From Polyangium jinanense (GTDB lineage: Bacteria; Myxococcota; Polyangia; Polyangiales; Polyangiaceae): a stretch of 64,000 bases of DNA. Location of the stretch: positions 1 through 64,000 of the forward strand of contig NZ_JAGTJJ010000058.1 in assembly GCF_028435365.1 (NCBI RefSeq), read 5' to 3'. The notes beneath the pieces are model-generated. The model saw nothing but the letters and a program-made list of their open reading frames with translations. It searched no databases and was not told where the DNA came from. Shown here one piece after another: positions 43,461 through 51,310 of the stretch. The first letter of the stretch is position 1. Every line of letters starts with the position of its first letter. A program made the translations under genes and the position numbers.

Positions 43461-43781
43461 GGCGTCGCGCCGGGGCGCTGCCCCGGACCCCGCGGGGGCT
43501 GTTCGCCCCTCGACCCGAATCAGGGCAAGCCCTGGACTCGGGGTGGAAGAACTGCGCAACGCGCAGTTCTTCCAACGGGCCCGTTGGACCGCGTCGCCAG
43601 TCGAAAGGGCAGCGCCGCGGTCTTGGCAGGCAGGGTCGTCGCTGGTCTTGACCTGGCCTGTTCGATGAACTGCGCATCGCGCAGTTCATCGACCCCGGGT
43701 CCAGCGCTTGCGCAGGCCCCGGGTGCAGGGGCGGATAGCCCCTGCTGGGGCCTGGGGCAAAGCCCCAGCGAAGCGCCTTCC
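43461..43781. repeat. Composite hairpin repeat, copy 4
   Basis: Same order as copy 2: outer GGGGC-GCT-GCCCC hairpin, palindrome A (TGGAAGAACTGCGC, loop AAC) around 43544-43574, a divergent spacer, palindrome B (CGATGAACTGCGC, loop ATC) around 43664-43692, then GC hairpins and the end AGCGAAGCGCCTTCC, which is the inverse of the left terminus of copy 2. It follows the lipoprotein stop directly and separates it from the next plus-strand gene, as a terminator or insulator would. The loop sequence differs from other copies while both arms are conserved. Confidence 0.9.
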
Positions 43782-43883
43782 TGCTCAGCCGCCGCGCGGA
43801 GGGCGGTCGCGCTCTCCACCAGCCGTCCGTACATTTTTGCCAAACACTTGCCCGTCGAGCCCCTCTCGCCCGATGCTTCCCGC

Positions 43884-44600
43884 GTGGCGGATCCCTATAT
43901 CGATCAATATGAAACCCTCGCCTATGGCAGGTTTGCCGTGGCGCAGATCCTCGCGCTCGTCATCGGCCTCGACCCCGAGGCGAACAGCTTCGTCAAGCTC
44001 ACCGCGGATCGGCTCGCGGTGGAGACGGACACGATGGAAGTCGTGCTGAAGAAGGCCGGTGCGCTCGATGCGGTGACGTACAAGGTGGTCGAGGGGAAGC
44101 CGGACGTCGTGGGTAACGCCAAGGGCGCGCTGCGGCGGCTCGTGGCGTATGCCGAGTCGCGAGAGAAGGGCGAGGCCATCGTGGCGGACATCCTTCACCA
44201 CGAGAACATGAGCACTGTGCTCCGGCGCAGGCCCGTCAAGCTCGTCGCGGCGCTCGACCATGCGCTCACCGCGATCGAGAAGCACAAGGCGAACCTGCCG
44301 GAGTACGCGAATTGGGCATATCACGTCGCGGCCGCGAGGGACGCGCTCGCTGCGCTCAATGAAGGCGTGCGGAAGGCGCGCGTGGATCGCAGGGAGGCCA
44401 CGCCGGAGACCGAGGCGGCTCGCCTCAAATGGCTGCGGCGTTATTCGGCCACGAAACTGATCGTCGAGGGGATCCTGAAGCCGCTCGGCAAGACCGCGAT
44501 GATGCCTGAGATCTTCGATGATCTCGCCGAGGTGCATCGCGCCGAGGGCGTATCGGACGCGCCCGCAAAGGTGAACGCTCCGCCTCGTTCGCCCAAATAA
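43884..44600 (+). CDS. Helical protein of unknown function
   Basis: I do not recognise this protein. With the GTG start at 43884 it has 238 residues, is almost entirely helical and charged, and has no signal peptide or membrane segment. The open frame extends upstream through the composite repeat, so the true start is uncertain; TTG 43848 is another in-frame candidate. The opening VADPYIDQYETLAYGRFAVAQILALVIGLDP looks like a real N-terminal domain. Coding character is normal for the window and no overlapping frame is more convincing. Confidence 0.6.
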   Translation: MADPYIDQYETLAYGRFAVAQILALVIGLDPEANSFVKLTADRLAVETDTMEVVLKKAGALDAVTYKVVEGKPDVVGNAKGALRRLVAYAESREKGEAIVADILHHENMSTVLRRRPVKLVAALDHALTAIEKHKANLPEYANWAYHVAAARDALAALNEGVRKARVDRREATPETEAARLKWLRRYSATKLIVEGILKPLGKTAMMPEIFDDLAEVHRAEGVSDAPAKVNAPPRSPK

Positions 44601-44914
44601 AGCCCGTCGCATGGACAGCACCACCCTCGGAGGCGCGTGTCCGCGCCCGCAAGCTCGACGACGACCCCCTCGGCGCTGAAAGTGCGCCGTGCAACTTGGA
44701 TCAGCGTCGCCACGGCTGGCGAGGGCGACCTCGGCAACCGTGAATTTGTGAGCTCGTCACCCAAGGGAGGGACGGACGCCGCGGCAAGAACGGGCTTGGC
44801 GGCGGAGGTCGGCATCGGCGGGAGAGCGGCACGCGCCTCGCGGCCGAGGCGGCGTCGGGCAGGTGGACGGCCGGTGCCTGGGGCGTCGAGGCAGCGGCGC
44901 GCGAGCGAGCGTGT
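44601..44914. other. Intergenic stretch between convergent genes, nothing recognised
   Basis: About 310 bp between the 3' ends of the helical protein gene and the MerC-like gene. Overlapping short open frames exist on both strands but have low-complexity Arg/Pro/Ala content and no family resemblance. No copy of the composite repeat is present here, unlike the convergent gaps at 3359 and 50979. Confidence 0.45.
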
Positions 44915-45424
44915 TCAGTCCACGCCGGCCGGGACCTCGACGCCTCGGATTGCGCGCCGCGGCTCGGGAACCTTCCCACGGTTCGACGTGCGTGGCCGCG
45001 CGCGCTCTTGCCAGATCGACGCCGCGATCAGCACTGCAATCGATGCCCATGCGAGGACCTGAATCTCGCCGAGCACGTGGCTCGCGACGAGCCCGGCCGA
45101 GCCGGCGAGCGAGAGCGCGAGCGGGCCCGTGCGCCGCGAGCGGGCATAACGACGGACACTCACCACGAGCGTGATCACGACCGCGGCGACCAGCAAAACG
45201 ACGTGCTGCGTCTCCGTCACCACGAATCCGACGCCGACCGCCGAGAGCGCCTGCGCCCATGCGCCGAGGCAGGTCGGGCACACGGCGCACGCGAGCACCG
45301 GAACGACCACGCCGAGGAGCGACGAGCGGCCGGGCTTCGTGGCCCGCGCTTTGTGATGGTGGCCTCCGCAGCAACCTTCGTGATGTTTCTCGGTGTGCTC
45401 GGGCAGGCTCGTTCGTGGGTCCAC
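44915..45424 (-). CDS. MerC-like membrane protein with His/Cys metal-binding N-terminus
   Basis: 169 residues. The N-terminus HTEKHHEGCCGGHHHK is a likely metal-binding tail. About four hydrophobic helices follow, the first containing the Cys pair in ACAVCPTCLG that is typical of MerC-type transporters, then VVLLVAAVVITLVVSV and two more. MerC proteins move mercuric ions inward in mercury-resistance systems. No merA, merP or merR gene is nearby, so substrate and direction are open. GTG at 45424 is the start that includes the metal-binding tail. A divergent thioesterase gene begins about 145 bp away. Confidence 0.7.
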   Translation of the reverse strand: MDPRTSLPEHTEKHHEGCCGGHHHKARATKPGRSSLLGVVVPVLACAVCPTCLGAWAQALSAVGVGFVVTETQHVVLLVAAVVITLVVSVRRYARSRRTGPLALSLAGSAGLVASHVLGEIQVLAWASIAVLIAASIWQERARPRTSNRGKVPEPRRAIRGVEVPAGVD

Positions 45425-45568
45425 GATCCGATCATGACCCCGGGACCCGTCGATGCAATGCCGTCAGGGGCGCGAGATGAAACATGGGAGCCGGAAAATC
45501 GAGGGGAAAGCGGAGCCCACGACGATGGCGGTTGCTTTTCGTCGCCGTCCGCGGAAGGTTCGCTCTCC

Positions 45569-46003
45569 ATGACGACCGTCTCCTCCGAAGAATACGTGTT
45601 CCCCGTCGTCGCCGCGGTCGACGACATCGACGAGCTCGGGCACGTCTCCAACGTCGTCTACGTGCGCTGGGTGCAGGACGCGGCGAAGGCCCACTCCGAG
45701 GCCGTCGGCTGGGACCGGGCGGCGTATCTGCGCGCCGGCGCCGTATTCGTCGTCCGGCGACACGAGATCGATTACCTCGCGTCCGTGTTCGAGGGCGATC
45801 GCATCGAGGTCCGCACCCACGTCACGAAATTCGGCGCCGCCACGTGCGAGCGCAAGACCCGCCTCGTGCGCGCCGGAGACGGCGTCGAGGTCGTTCGCGC
45901 CGTCACGTCATGGGCTTTCGTCGCGACCGCCACCCAGAGACCCACCCGGATTCCCCAGGAGATCCGCGACGCCTTCCCCGCCGCCCTCGGGCGTGGCGCC
46001 TGA
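45569..46003 (+). CDS. Hot-dog acyl-CoA thioesterase (4HBT/YbgC-like)
   Basis: 144 residues with one hot-dog domain. The family motif DELGHVSNVVYVRWVQDA places the catalytic Asp and the helix start; RRHEIDYLASVFEGDRIEVRTHV and CERKTRLVRAGDGVEVVRAVTSWAFV are the central strands. The enzyme would hydrolyse an acyl-CoA or acyl-ACP thioester. It lies outside the biosynthetic operons, so a link to them is not claimed. ATG 45569 follows GGAAGG. The last 96 bases overlap the convergent symporter gene. Confidence 0.85.
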   Translation: MTTVSSEEYVFPVVAAVDDIDELGHVSNVVYVRWVQDAAKAHSEAVGWDRAAYLRAGAVFVVRRHEIDYLASVFEGDRIEVRTHVTKFGAATCERKTRLVRAGDGVEVVRAVTSWAFVATATQRPTRIPQEIRDAFPAALGRGA

Positions 46004-47320
46004 GCTTTTTTTTTCCCCGTCGCCCACGTCGAGCAGCACGGCGACCAGCATGTCGCTCATCACGTTCACGCCCGTGCGGAGGCGGGCAATGATCCAGTCG
46101 ACCGTCATCACGAGCGGAATGGCCGTGGCGATCAAGGCGTCCGGCAGCCCCGCCGCGGCGAGCACGAGCGGCAGCACGACGAGCCCCGCCTCCGGAATCC
46201 CCGCGATCCCCGCCGCCGCCATCACCGACGCGAGCCCGATCGTGACCTGGCTGCCGAGCCCGAGCGGCATCCCCATCGCCTGCGTCAAAAAGACGGCCGT
46301 GATCGCCTCGTAAAGGAGAATGCCGTCGTTGTTGAGGTTCGTCCCGATACACGCCGCGAGGCGCGACGACGCGGGCGATACACCCATGCGATCGAGCGCC
46401 TTGAGCGTGACGGGCACCGTGGCCAGGCTCGAATTCGTCGAGAGCCCCGTCAAGATGGGGTCCGCGCCGATTCCGAGGTAGACGCGCGGCGGTTTTTTTC
46501 CGACGAGCCAGGCGACGAGCGGGTAATACACGAGCGAATGCAGCGCCATCGCCGCGAGCACCGTGACCAGGAAGATCCAGATCGATGCGAAGACCCGCAG
46601 TCCGGCCTTGCCCACGACGTCCGCGACGACCCCGAGCACCCCGAACGGCACGATGCCCACCACGATATCGAGCGCCTCGACGAGGATCGCATAGATCCCG
46701 CCGATCCCCTGCTCGACCACCGACATGCTCCCTTCGGCCCCCCGCGCCCGCGCGCGCCGCAGCGCGACGCCCACGAGCAGGCCGAGAAGGACGACCGTGA
46801 TGACGCTGTTTTCCGAGAATGGATCGACGAGGCTCCGCGGGACGTAGCTCGCGATGTTGTCGAGGAGGCCGAGGCTTCCCTTTTTCGAGGCCGCGAGGAG
46901 CTCCTGCGCCGCCGCGTCCGTGGGCGTGGCGCCCGGCCGATAAAGCTCGGCGAGCGTGCCCGCGAGGTGCCGGCCCGGCGTGAAAGCGTTCATGATCGCA
47001 AGGCCGATGCCGAGCGCCACCGTCGCATTGATCGCGCAAATGACGATGAGACGCGTCCCTTTGCGGAGGGAAATGTCCGTCTTGACGAACGCGTCGAGGA
47101 TCGCGAAAAACACGAGCGGAACGGCGAGCGCCTTGAGGAGCTTGACCACGAGCAGCCCCAGGCGACCGAGCTCGGCGTTGCCGATGCTGCCGAAGAGATA
47201 CTTTTGCTCCCGGAAGGCGAGCCCGAGCACGATGCCGAGGACGACACCGGAGAGCACGCGCACGTAGAGTGGAATTCGTTTGTTAGGTTGCGCCCCAGCG
47301 CGGCTTTTTTGCTCCCCCAT
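45908..47320 (-). CDS. Dicarboxylate/amino-acid:cation symporter (DAACS family)
   Basis: 470 residues with about eight membrane helices and the two re-entrant loops of the GltP/GltPh family. HP1 shows STNSSLATVP; helix 7 shows TNLNNDG (family consensus NMDG, here NNDG); HP2/helix 8 shows AGIAGIPEAGLVVLPL and DWIIARLRTGVNVMSD, the carboxylate-binding region. It imports a C4-dicarboxylate or acidic/neutral amino acid with sodium or protons. A 60-residue insertion between helices 3 and 4 (LAELYRPGATPTDA...) is longer than in GltPh. ATG 47320 is preferred over upstream GTG/TTG codons. A run of eight consecutive T residues (46010-46017) sits in the 3' coding end. Confidence 0.9.
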   Translation of the reverse strand: MGEQKSRAGAQPNKRIPLYVRVLSGVVLGIVLGLAFREQKYLFGSIGNAELGRLGLLVVKLLKALAVPLVFFAILDAFVKTDISLRKGTRLIVICAINATVALGIGLAIMNAFTPGRHLAGTLAELYRPGATPTDAAAQELLAASKKGSLGLLDNIASYVPRSLVDPFSENSVITVVLLGLLVGVALRRARARGAEGSMSVVEQGIGGIYAILVEALDIVVGIVPFGVLGVVADVVGKAGLRVFASIWIFLVTVLAAMALHSLVYYPLVAWLVGKKPPRVYLGIGADPILTGLSTNSSLATVPVTLKALDRMGVSPASSRLAACIGTNLNNDGILLYEAITAVFLTQAMGMPLGLGSQVTIGLASVMAAAGIAGIPEAGLVVLPLVLAAAGLPDALIATAIPLVMTVDWIIARLRTGVNVMSDMLVAVLLDVGDGEKKSSGATPEGGGEGVADLLGNPGGSLGGGRDESP

Positions 47321-47351
47321 GGCCCCCACTGTCTTCACGCGGGTCCGGAGC

Positions 47352-47405
47352 GCCGTCAATTGTCATGGTGAGCCCCATGCATGACGGCTAGCATGGTGCC
47401 ATGCT
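47352..47405. promoter_or_regulatory. Nested inverted repeats in a divergent promoter region
   Basis: GCCGTCA (47352-47358) pairs with TGACGGC (47382-47388), and AGCATGG (47390-47396) pairs with CCATGCT (47399-47405) round a 2-base centre. GTCATG and CATGAC lie between the first arms. The sites sit between the divergent symporter (start 47320) and kinase (start 47446), where operators would be expected. No regulator family is suggested. Confidence 0.35.
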
Positions 47406-47445
47406 CGCCCATGTTTTTGCGGCGAGTCGTGGAGAGGATCGGGCG

Positions 47446-50400
47446 ATGAACGGGGAGCCATCGCGAGGATCGGGGGAGGGGGAGGCGGAGCGAGGTGAAC
47501 CCGCGACGAGCGCGCCCCGGACGCACGACACCGCGAACACGCTCTCGATGGGCCAGGCGCCGTCGGGGCTCACGACACACGTGCCGTCGTCGGGGCGGTG
47601 GAGCGCGGCGCGGCTGCCGCTCGTCGACCGGTCGTGTTATGCGGTGGAGTGCGAGGTCGCGCAGGGCGGGATCGGGCGGGTGCTGTCGGCGCGCGACCAG
47701 AGGCTCGATCGGCGGGTGGCGCTGAAAGAGCTGATCGACACCGGCACCGCCGCCGAGGATCGGTTCGTGCGCGAGGCGCTCTTGACGGCGCGGCTCCAGC
47801 ACCCGTCGATCGTGCCGGTCTACGAGGCCGGGCGCTGGCCGACAGGCGAACCATTTTATTCGATGAAGCTCGTCTCCGGGCGCCCCCTGTCCGAGATCAT
47901 CGACGGCGCCCGCAAGCTCGACGAGCGCCTGCCGCTGCTCACGCACGTGCTCGCGGTGGCCGACGCGGTCGCATACGCGCACGAAAAACGCATCATCCAC
48001 CGTGATTTGAAGCCCGCGAACGTGCTCGTCGGCGCACACGGCGAGACACTCGTGATCGACTGGGGTCTCGGGAAGGACCTGTCGGAACCCGTGGTGGAGG
48101 TGACGCAAACCCCGAGCGCCGAGGGCGATGACGACGAGGCCCCCGTCTCCCAGACGTTCGGCGACGGGATCACGCTCGTAGGCTCGGTGATGGGGACCCC
48201 CGCGTACATGCCGCCCGAGCAAGCGGCGGCCGAGCCCGTGGACGAGCGCGCGGACGTGTATGCGCTCGGGGCGATCCTGTATCACCTGCTCGCGGGGCGC
48301 GCGCCGTATGCCGGCGTGAATGGCATGAAGATCCTGCAGCGGGTGCTCGAAGGCCCGCCGACGCCGCTGCCCAACATGCAGCGCGGGATCCCGCTGGATC
48401 TTTTGGCGATCGTGGACAAGGCGATGGCCCGGGAGCCGGCCGCGCGGTACCCGACGGCGAAGGCGCTGGCAGAGGATCTGCGGCGGTTTCTCGCGGGGCA
48501 GCTCGTGGGCGTGCACGAGTACACGACCCGCGAGAAGGCATGGCGGTTCGCGCGGAGGCACCGCGCGGCGCTGTCCGTGGCGGCGGCGGCGGCTTGCGTG
48601 CTCGTGACGGCAGCGGGGCTCTTCGTCACGAAGGTCTGGATGGAGCGGGATCGCGTCACGCGGGAGCACGCGGTCGCAGAGGAGGCGCGCAAAAAAGCGG
48701 TGGAAGCCGAGCAACGAGCCCACGCGCACGCCGACGTGCTCACGCTGGTCCAGGCGCGCGCGGCCGTGCTGCGTGATCCGAACGAGGCGCTCGCGTGGTT
48801 GAAGACGCTGTCGACGACGTTCGATCAGTGGAGCTCGGCGCGGGTCGTGGCCGCGGATGCGTGGGTGCACGGGCCGGCGCAGGTGCTGCGGGATCAGAAA
48901 GGGGCCGTCAATCGGGTCGATATCTCGAAGGACGGGAAACGGCTCGCGGTGGCGAGCGACGATCACACGGCGCGCATTTACGATCTCACGACGGGCCAGT
49001 CGATCGAGCTCCGCGGGCACGAGGACGAGGTCTGGGTCGTGGCGTTTTTCCCGGACGAACAGCGGGTGCTCACGACGGGCAAGGACCGGACGATTCGTAT
49101 CTGGGACGCGCTCACGGGCGTGACGATCTCCACGCTGCGCGGGCACACGCGCCCCATCGAGGTCGCCCTGCCGTCGCGCGACGGGAAACAGATCGTGAGC
49201 CATGCCGGCGACGGGACCGTGCGAGCCTGGAACGTCGCGACGGGCGCGCACCGCATCCTCGCGTCGAACGCGAACATCAACCGAAAAGGTGCGTTTTCGC
49301 CGGACGAGCGCCATTTCGTGACCGCAGGGGACAGCGGCATCCTGACGCTGTTCGATCGGGCGAGCGGGGAGTCCTTCACGCTGCCCGAGATGCGCGTGCA
49401 CGACGCGACGGCCCAGCAGGTGCCGCGATTCCCGATGGGGTTTTCGCCAGATTCACGAATGCTCGCGGTCGGCGGTCCAGACGGGACCGTGTGGCTGTGG
49501 GACATCCAGAAGAGGGACATCCCGCGAAAGCTCGAAGGGCAAGCCTCGGCCATCCTGCGGCTCGCCTTCGCGCCCGACAGCAAACGTCTCGCGACCGCCG
49601 CGCTGGATGGAACGATCCGAATCTGGGATCTCGCGACGGGCTCCGCGACGACGCTGCCGACGTACGACGGTTCGGTGTTCGCGATGGCGTTCTCCTCCGA
49701 CGGGCGGATGCTCGCGTACGGCGGCAACGATCACGCAGCGCGGCTCGTGAACTTCGCGACCGGAGAGCGGCGCCGGTTCGTGGGGATGCGCGACAACGTG
49801 TCGGACGTGCTGTTCTCGGGCGACGGGACGCGTCTCGTCGTCGCAAGCGTGGACGGCACGGCGCGCGTGTTCCCACTCGACACGACGCCAGGCCGGGTGA
49901 TCGGTCAGCACGAAGGGACCGCATTCGAGGTCGAGATCTCACCCGAAGGCGATCACGTGCTCTCCACCGGAGCCGACGGCGTGGCGCAGCTCTGGCCCAC
50001 GCGAGGCGATGGCAGCGGGTCACCCGTGACACTCACAGGGCACGTGGGTCGGGTGATCCACGCAGAAATCTCCCCAAGCGGGGACGTGTTCGCCACCGCG
50101 GGCGAGGACGGCACGATCCGGCTCTGGGACACACAAGGGCACGAGATCCGGGCCTGTCACACAGAGGGCGCGCGGGCGCCGGTGATCGAGTTCTCCCCCG
50201 ACGGCGCATCGATCGCAATCGGCCACACGACGGGTGAGGTGGCGCTTTGGGACGTCGATTCCGGCGAGATCCGCGCCATCGGCAAGCACGAAGCGTCGGT
50301 CCTCACGCTCGCATTCTCCGCAGATGGATCGAGGCTCGCGACGGGCAGCCACGACAAGACTGCGCGCATCTGGAACCTCGCCACAGGCAAGAGCCGCGTG

Positions 50401-50970
50401 CTCAGCGGTCACGAAGAAGCCGTCGAGTCGGTCGCATTCTCACCGAGCGGCAAGGTGCTCGCGACGGGCTGTCTGGACCACAAGCTACGGCTCTGGGACG
50501 AGGGCGCCGACACGCCGCGGACCTACGACGCAAGCGGATACCGTGTCGTCGGTTTGTCATTCACGCCGGACGGCAAGACGCTGCTGAGCTCGGGCGAAGA
50601 CGCGACGGTGCGAGTCTGGGACGTCGCAACAGGCACGATTCGCAGCGTGCTCCGTGGCCACAACGGTCCAATCCGGACGCTCGCGCTCGCGGCAAACGGA
50701 GCGGCACTCGTGACGGGAAGCGACGACAAGACCGTGCGGCTCTGGGACCTCGCCATCGGCGAGGGTCGCGTGCTCGGCACACACGAGGGTGTCGTGCGAG
50801 ACGTGGACATCGCACCCGACGGAAGCTGGGCCGTGTCCGTAGGCCGAGACGGCACCGTGCGAGTCTGGCCAGACGATCTGCCCCGCGAGCCCGAAGCACT
50901 CCGCGCATGGATCGCCCGATCCGTGCCCGATACGGTCGAGCATTTCACCGGCAACATGCTCGTGCCGTGA
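47446..50970 (+). CDS. Membrane Ser/Thr protein kinase with C-terminal WD40 propellers
   Basis: 1174 residues: an N-terminal Hanks-type kinase domain (about 60-350) with glycine loop AQGGIGRV, Lys in VALKEL, catalytic HRDLKPAN, metal motif DWG in VIDWGLGK (instead of DFG) and GTPAYMPPEQ. One membrane helix follows (about 375-398, AALSVAAAAACVLVTAAGLFV), a helical linker, and about 15 WD40 repeats (about 482-1150, e.g. GHEDEVWVVAFFPDEQ..IRIWD), enough for two propellers. The kinase would be cytoplasmic and the WD40 part on the other side of the membrane or folded back, as in other myxobacterial sensor kinases. ATG 47446 has GGAGAGG eight bases upstream and is preferred to ATG 47401, which lies in a palindrome. 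Ligand and substrates are unknown. Confidence 0.9.
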   Translation: MNGEPSRGSGEGEAERGEPATSAPRTHDTANTLSMGQAPSGLTTHVPSSGRWSAARLPLVDRSCYAVECEVAQGGIGRVLSARDQRLDRRVALKELIDTGTAAEDRFVREALLTARLQHPSIVPVYEAGRWPTGEPFYSMKLVSGRPLSEIIDGARKLDERLPLLTHVLAVADAVAYAHEKRIIHRDLKPANVLVGAHGETLVIDWGLGKDLSEPVVEVTQTPSAEGDDDEAPVSQTFGDGITLVGSVMGTPAYMPPEQAAAEPVDERADVYALGAILYHLLAGRAPYAGVNGMKILQRVLEGPPTPLPNMQRGIPLDLLAIVDKAMAREPAARYPTAKALAEDLRRFLAGQLVGVHEYTTREKAWRFARRHRAALSVAAAAACVLVTAAGLFVTKVWMERDRVTREHAVAEEARKKAVEAEQRAHAHADVLTLVQARAAVLRDPNEALAWLKTLSTTFDQWSSARVVAADAWVHGPAQVLRDQKGAVNRVDISKDGKRLAVASDDHTARIYDLTTGQSIELRGHEDEVWVVAFFPDEQRVLTTGKDRTIRIWDALTGVTISTLRGHTRPIEVALPSRDGKQIVSHAGDGTVRAWNVATGAHRILASNANINRKGAFSPDERHFVTAGDSGILTLFDRASGESFTLPEMRVHDATAQQVPRFPMGFSPDSRMLAVGGPDGTVWLWDIQKRDIPRKLEGQASAILRLAFAPDSKRLATAALDGTIRIWDLATGSATTLPTYDGSVFAMAFSSDGRMLAYGGNDHAARLVNFATGERRRFVGMRDNVSDVLFSGDGTRLVVASVDGTARVFPLDTTPGRVIGQHEGTAFEVEISPEGDHVLSTGADGVAQLWPTRGDGSGSPVTLTGHVGRVIHAEISPSGDVFATAGEDGTIRLWDTQGHEIRACHTEGARAPVIEFSPDGASIAIGHTTGEVALWDVDSGEIRAIGKHEASVLTLAFSADGSRLATGSHDKTARIWNLATGKSRVLSGHEEAVESVAFSPSGKVLATGCLDHKLRLWDEGADTPRTYDASGYRVVGLSFTPDGKTLLSSGEDATVRVWDVATGTIRSVLRGHNGPIRTLALAANGAALVTGSDDKTVRLWDLAIGEGRVLGTHEGVVRDVDIAPDGSWAVSVGRDGTVRVWPDDLPREPEALRAWIARSVPDTVEHFTGNMLVP

Positions 50971-50978
50971 GAGGGGGA

Positions 50979-51310
50979 CGCGGGGCTTGGCCCCGCACCC
51001 CAGCAGGGGGCTGTCCGCCCCCTGCACCCCGGACCAGGCACGGCCTGGACCGTGGGCGTAGAAACTGCGCGATGCGCAGTTTATACGACGGGCCCGTGGC
51101 AAGACCACGAGCGGTGTTGCCCACCCTCGGCAGACACGCCAGCCCCGCTGTCTTGGCTGGCCAGCCCGTCGCTGGTCTTGCTTCGGCCTGTTCGATGAAC
51201 TGCGCATCGCGCAGTTCATCGACCCTGGGTCCAGCCCCTGGCTGGTCCGGGTCCAGGGGTGGACAACCCCTGGTCGGGGTCCGGGGTGAAACCCCGGGGG
51301 GGCGCTACGC
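50979..51310. repeat. Composite hairpin repeat, copy 5 (most diverged)
   Basis: It has the same architecture, filling the gap between the convergent kinase and STAS-regulator genes. Palindrome A is GTAGAAACTGCGC-GAT-GCGCAGTTTATAC: compared with GGAAGAACTGCGC in other copies, both arms have changed together. The inner hairpins also co-vary (CCAGGC-ACG-GCCTGG for CCAGGGC-AA-GCCCTGG; CCAGCC-CCT-GGCTGG for CCAGCGC-TT-GCGCTGG). Palindrome B is unchanged (loop ATC). The right end GGCGCTACGC abuts the stop codon of the next gene, as in copy 1. Confidence 0.9.

Noticed and set aside
44441..44815. Small minus-strand open frame between the helical protein and MerC-like genes
   Set aside because: No family resemblance and it overlaps the better-supported plus-strand gene.
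45908..46020. Run of eight T residues near 46010-46017 as a terminator
   Set aside because: It lies inside the symporter coding sequence and no stable hairpin directly precedes it.
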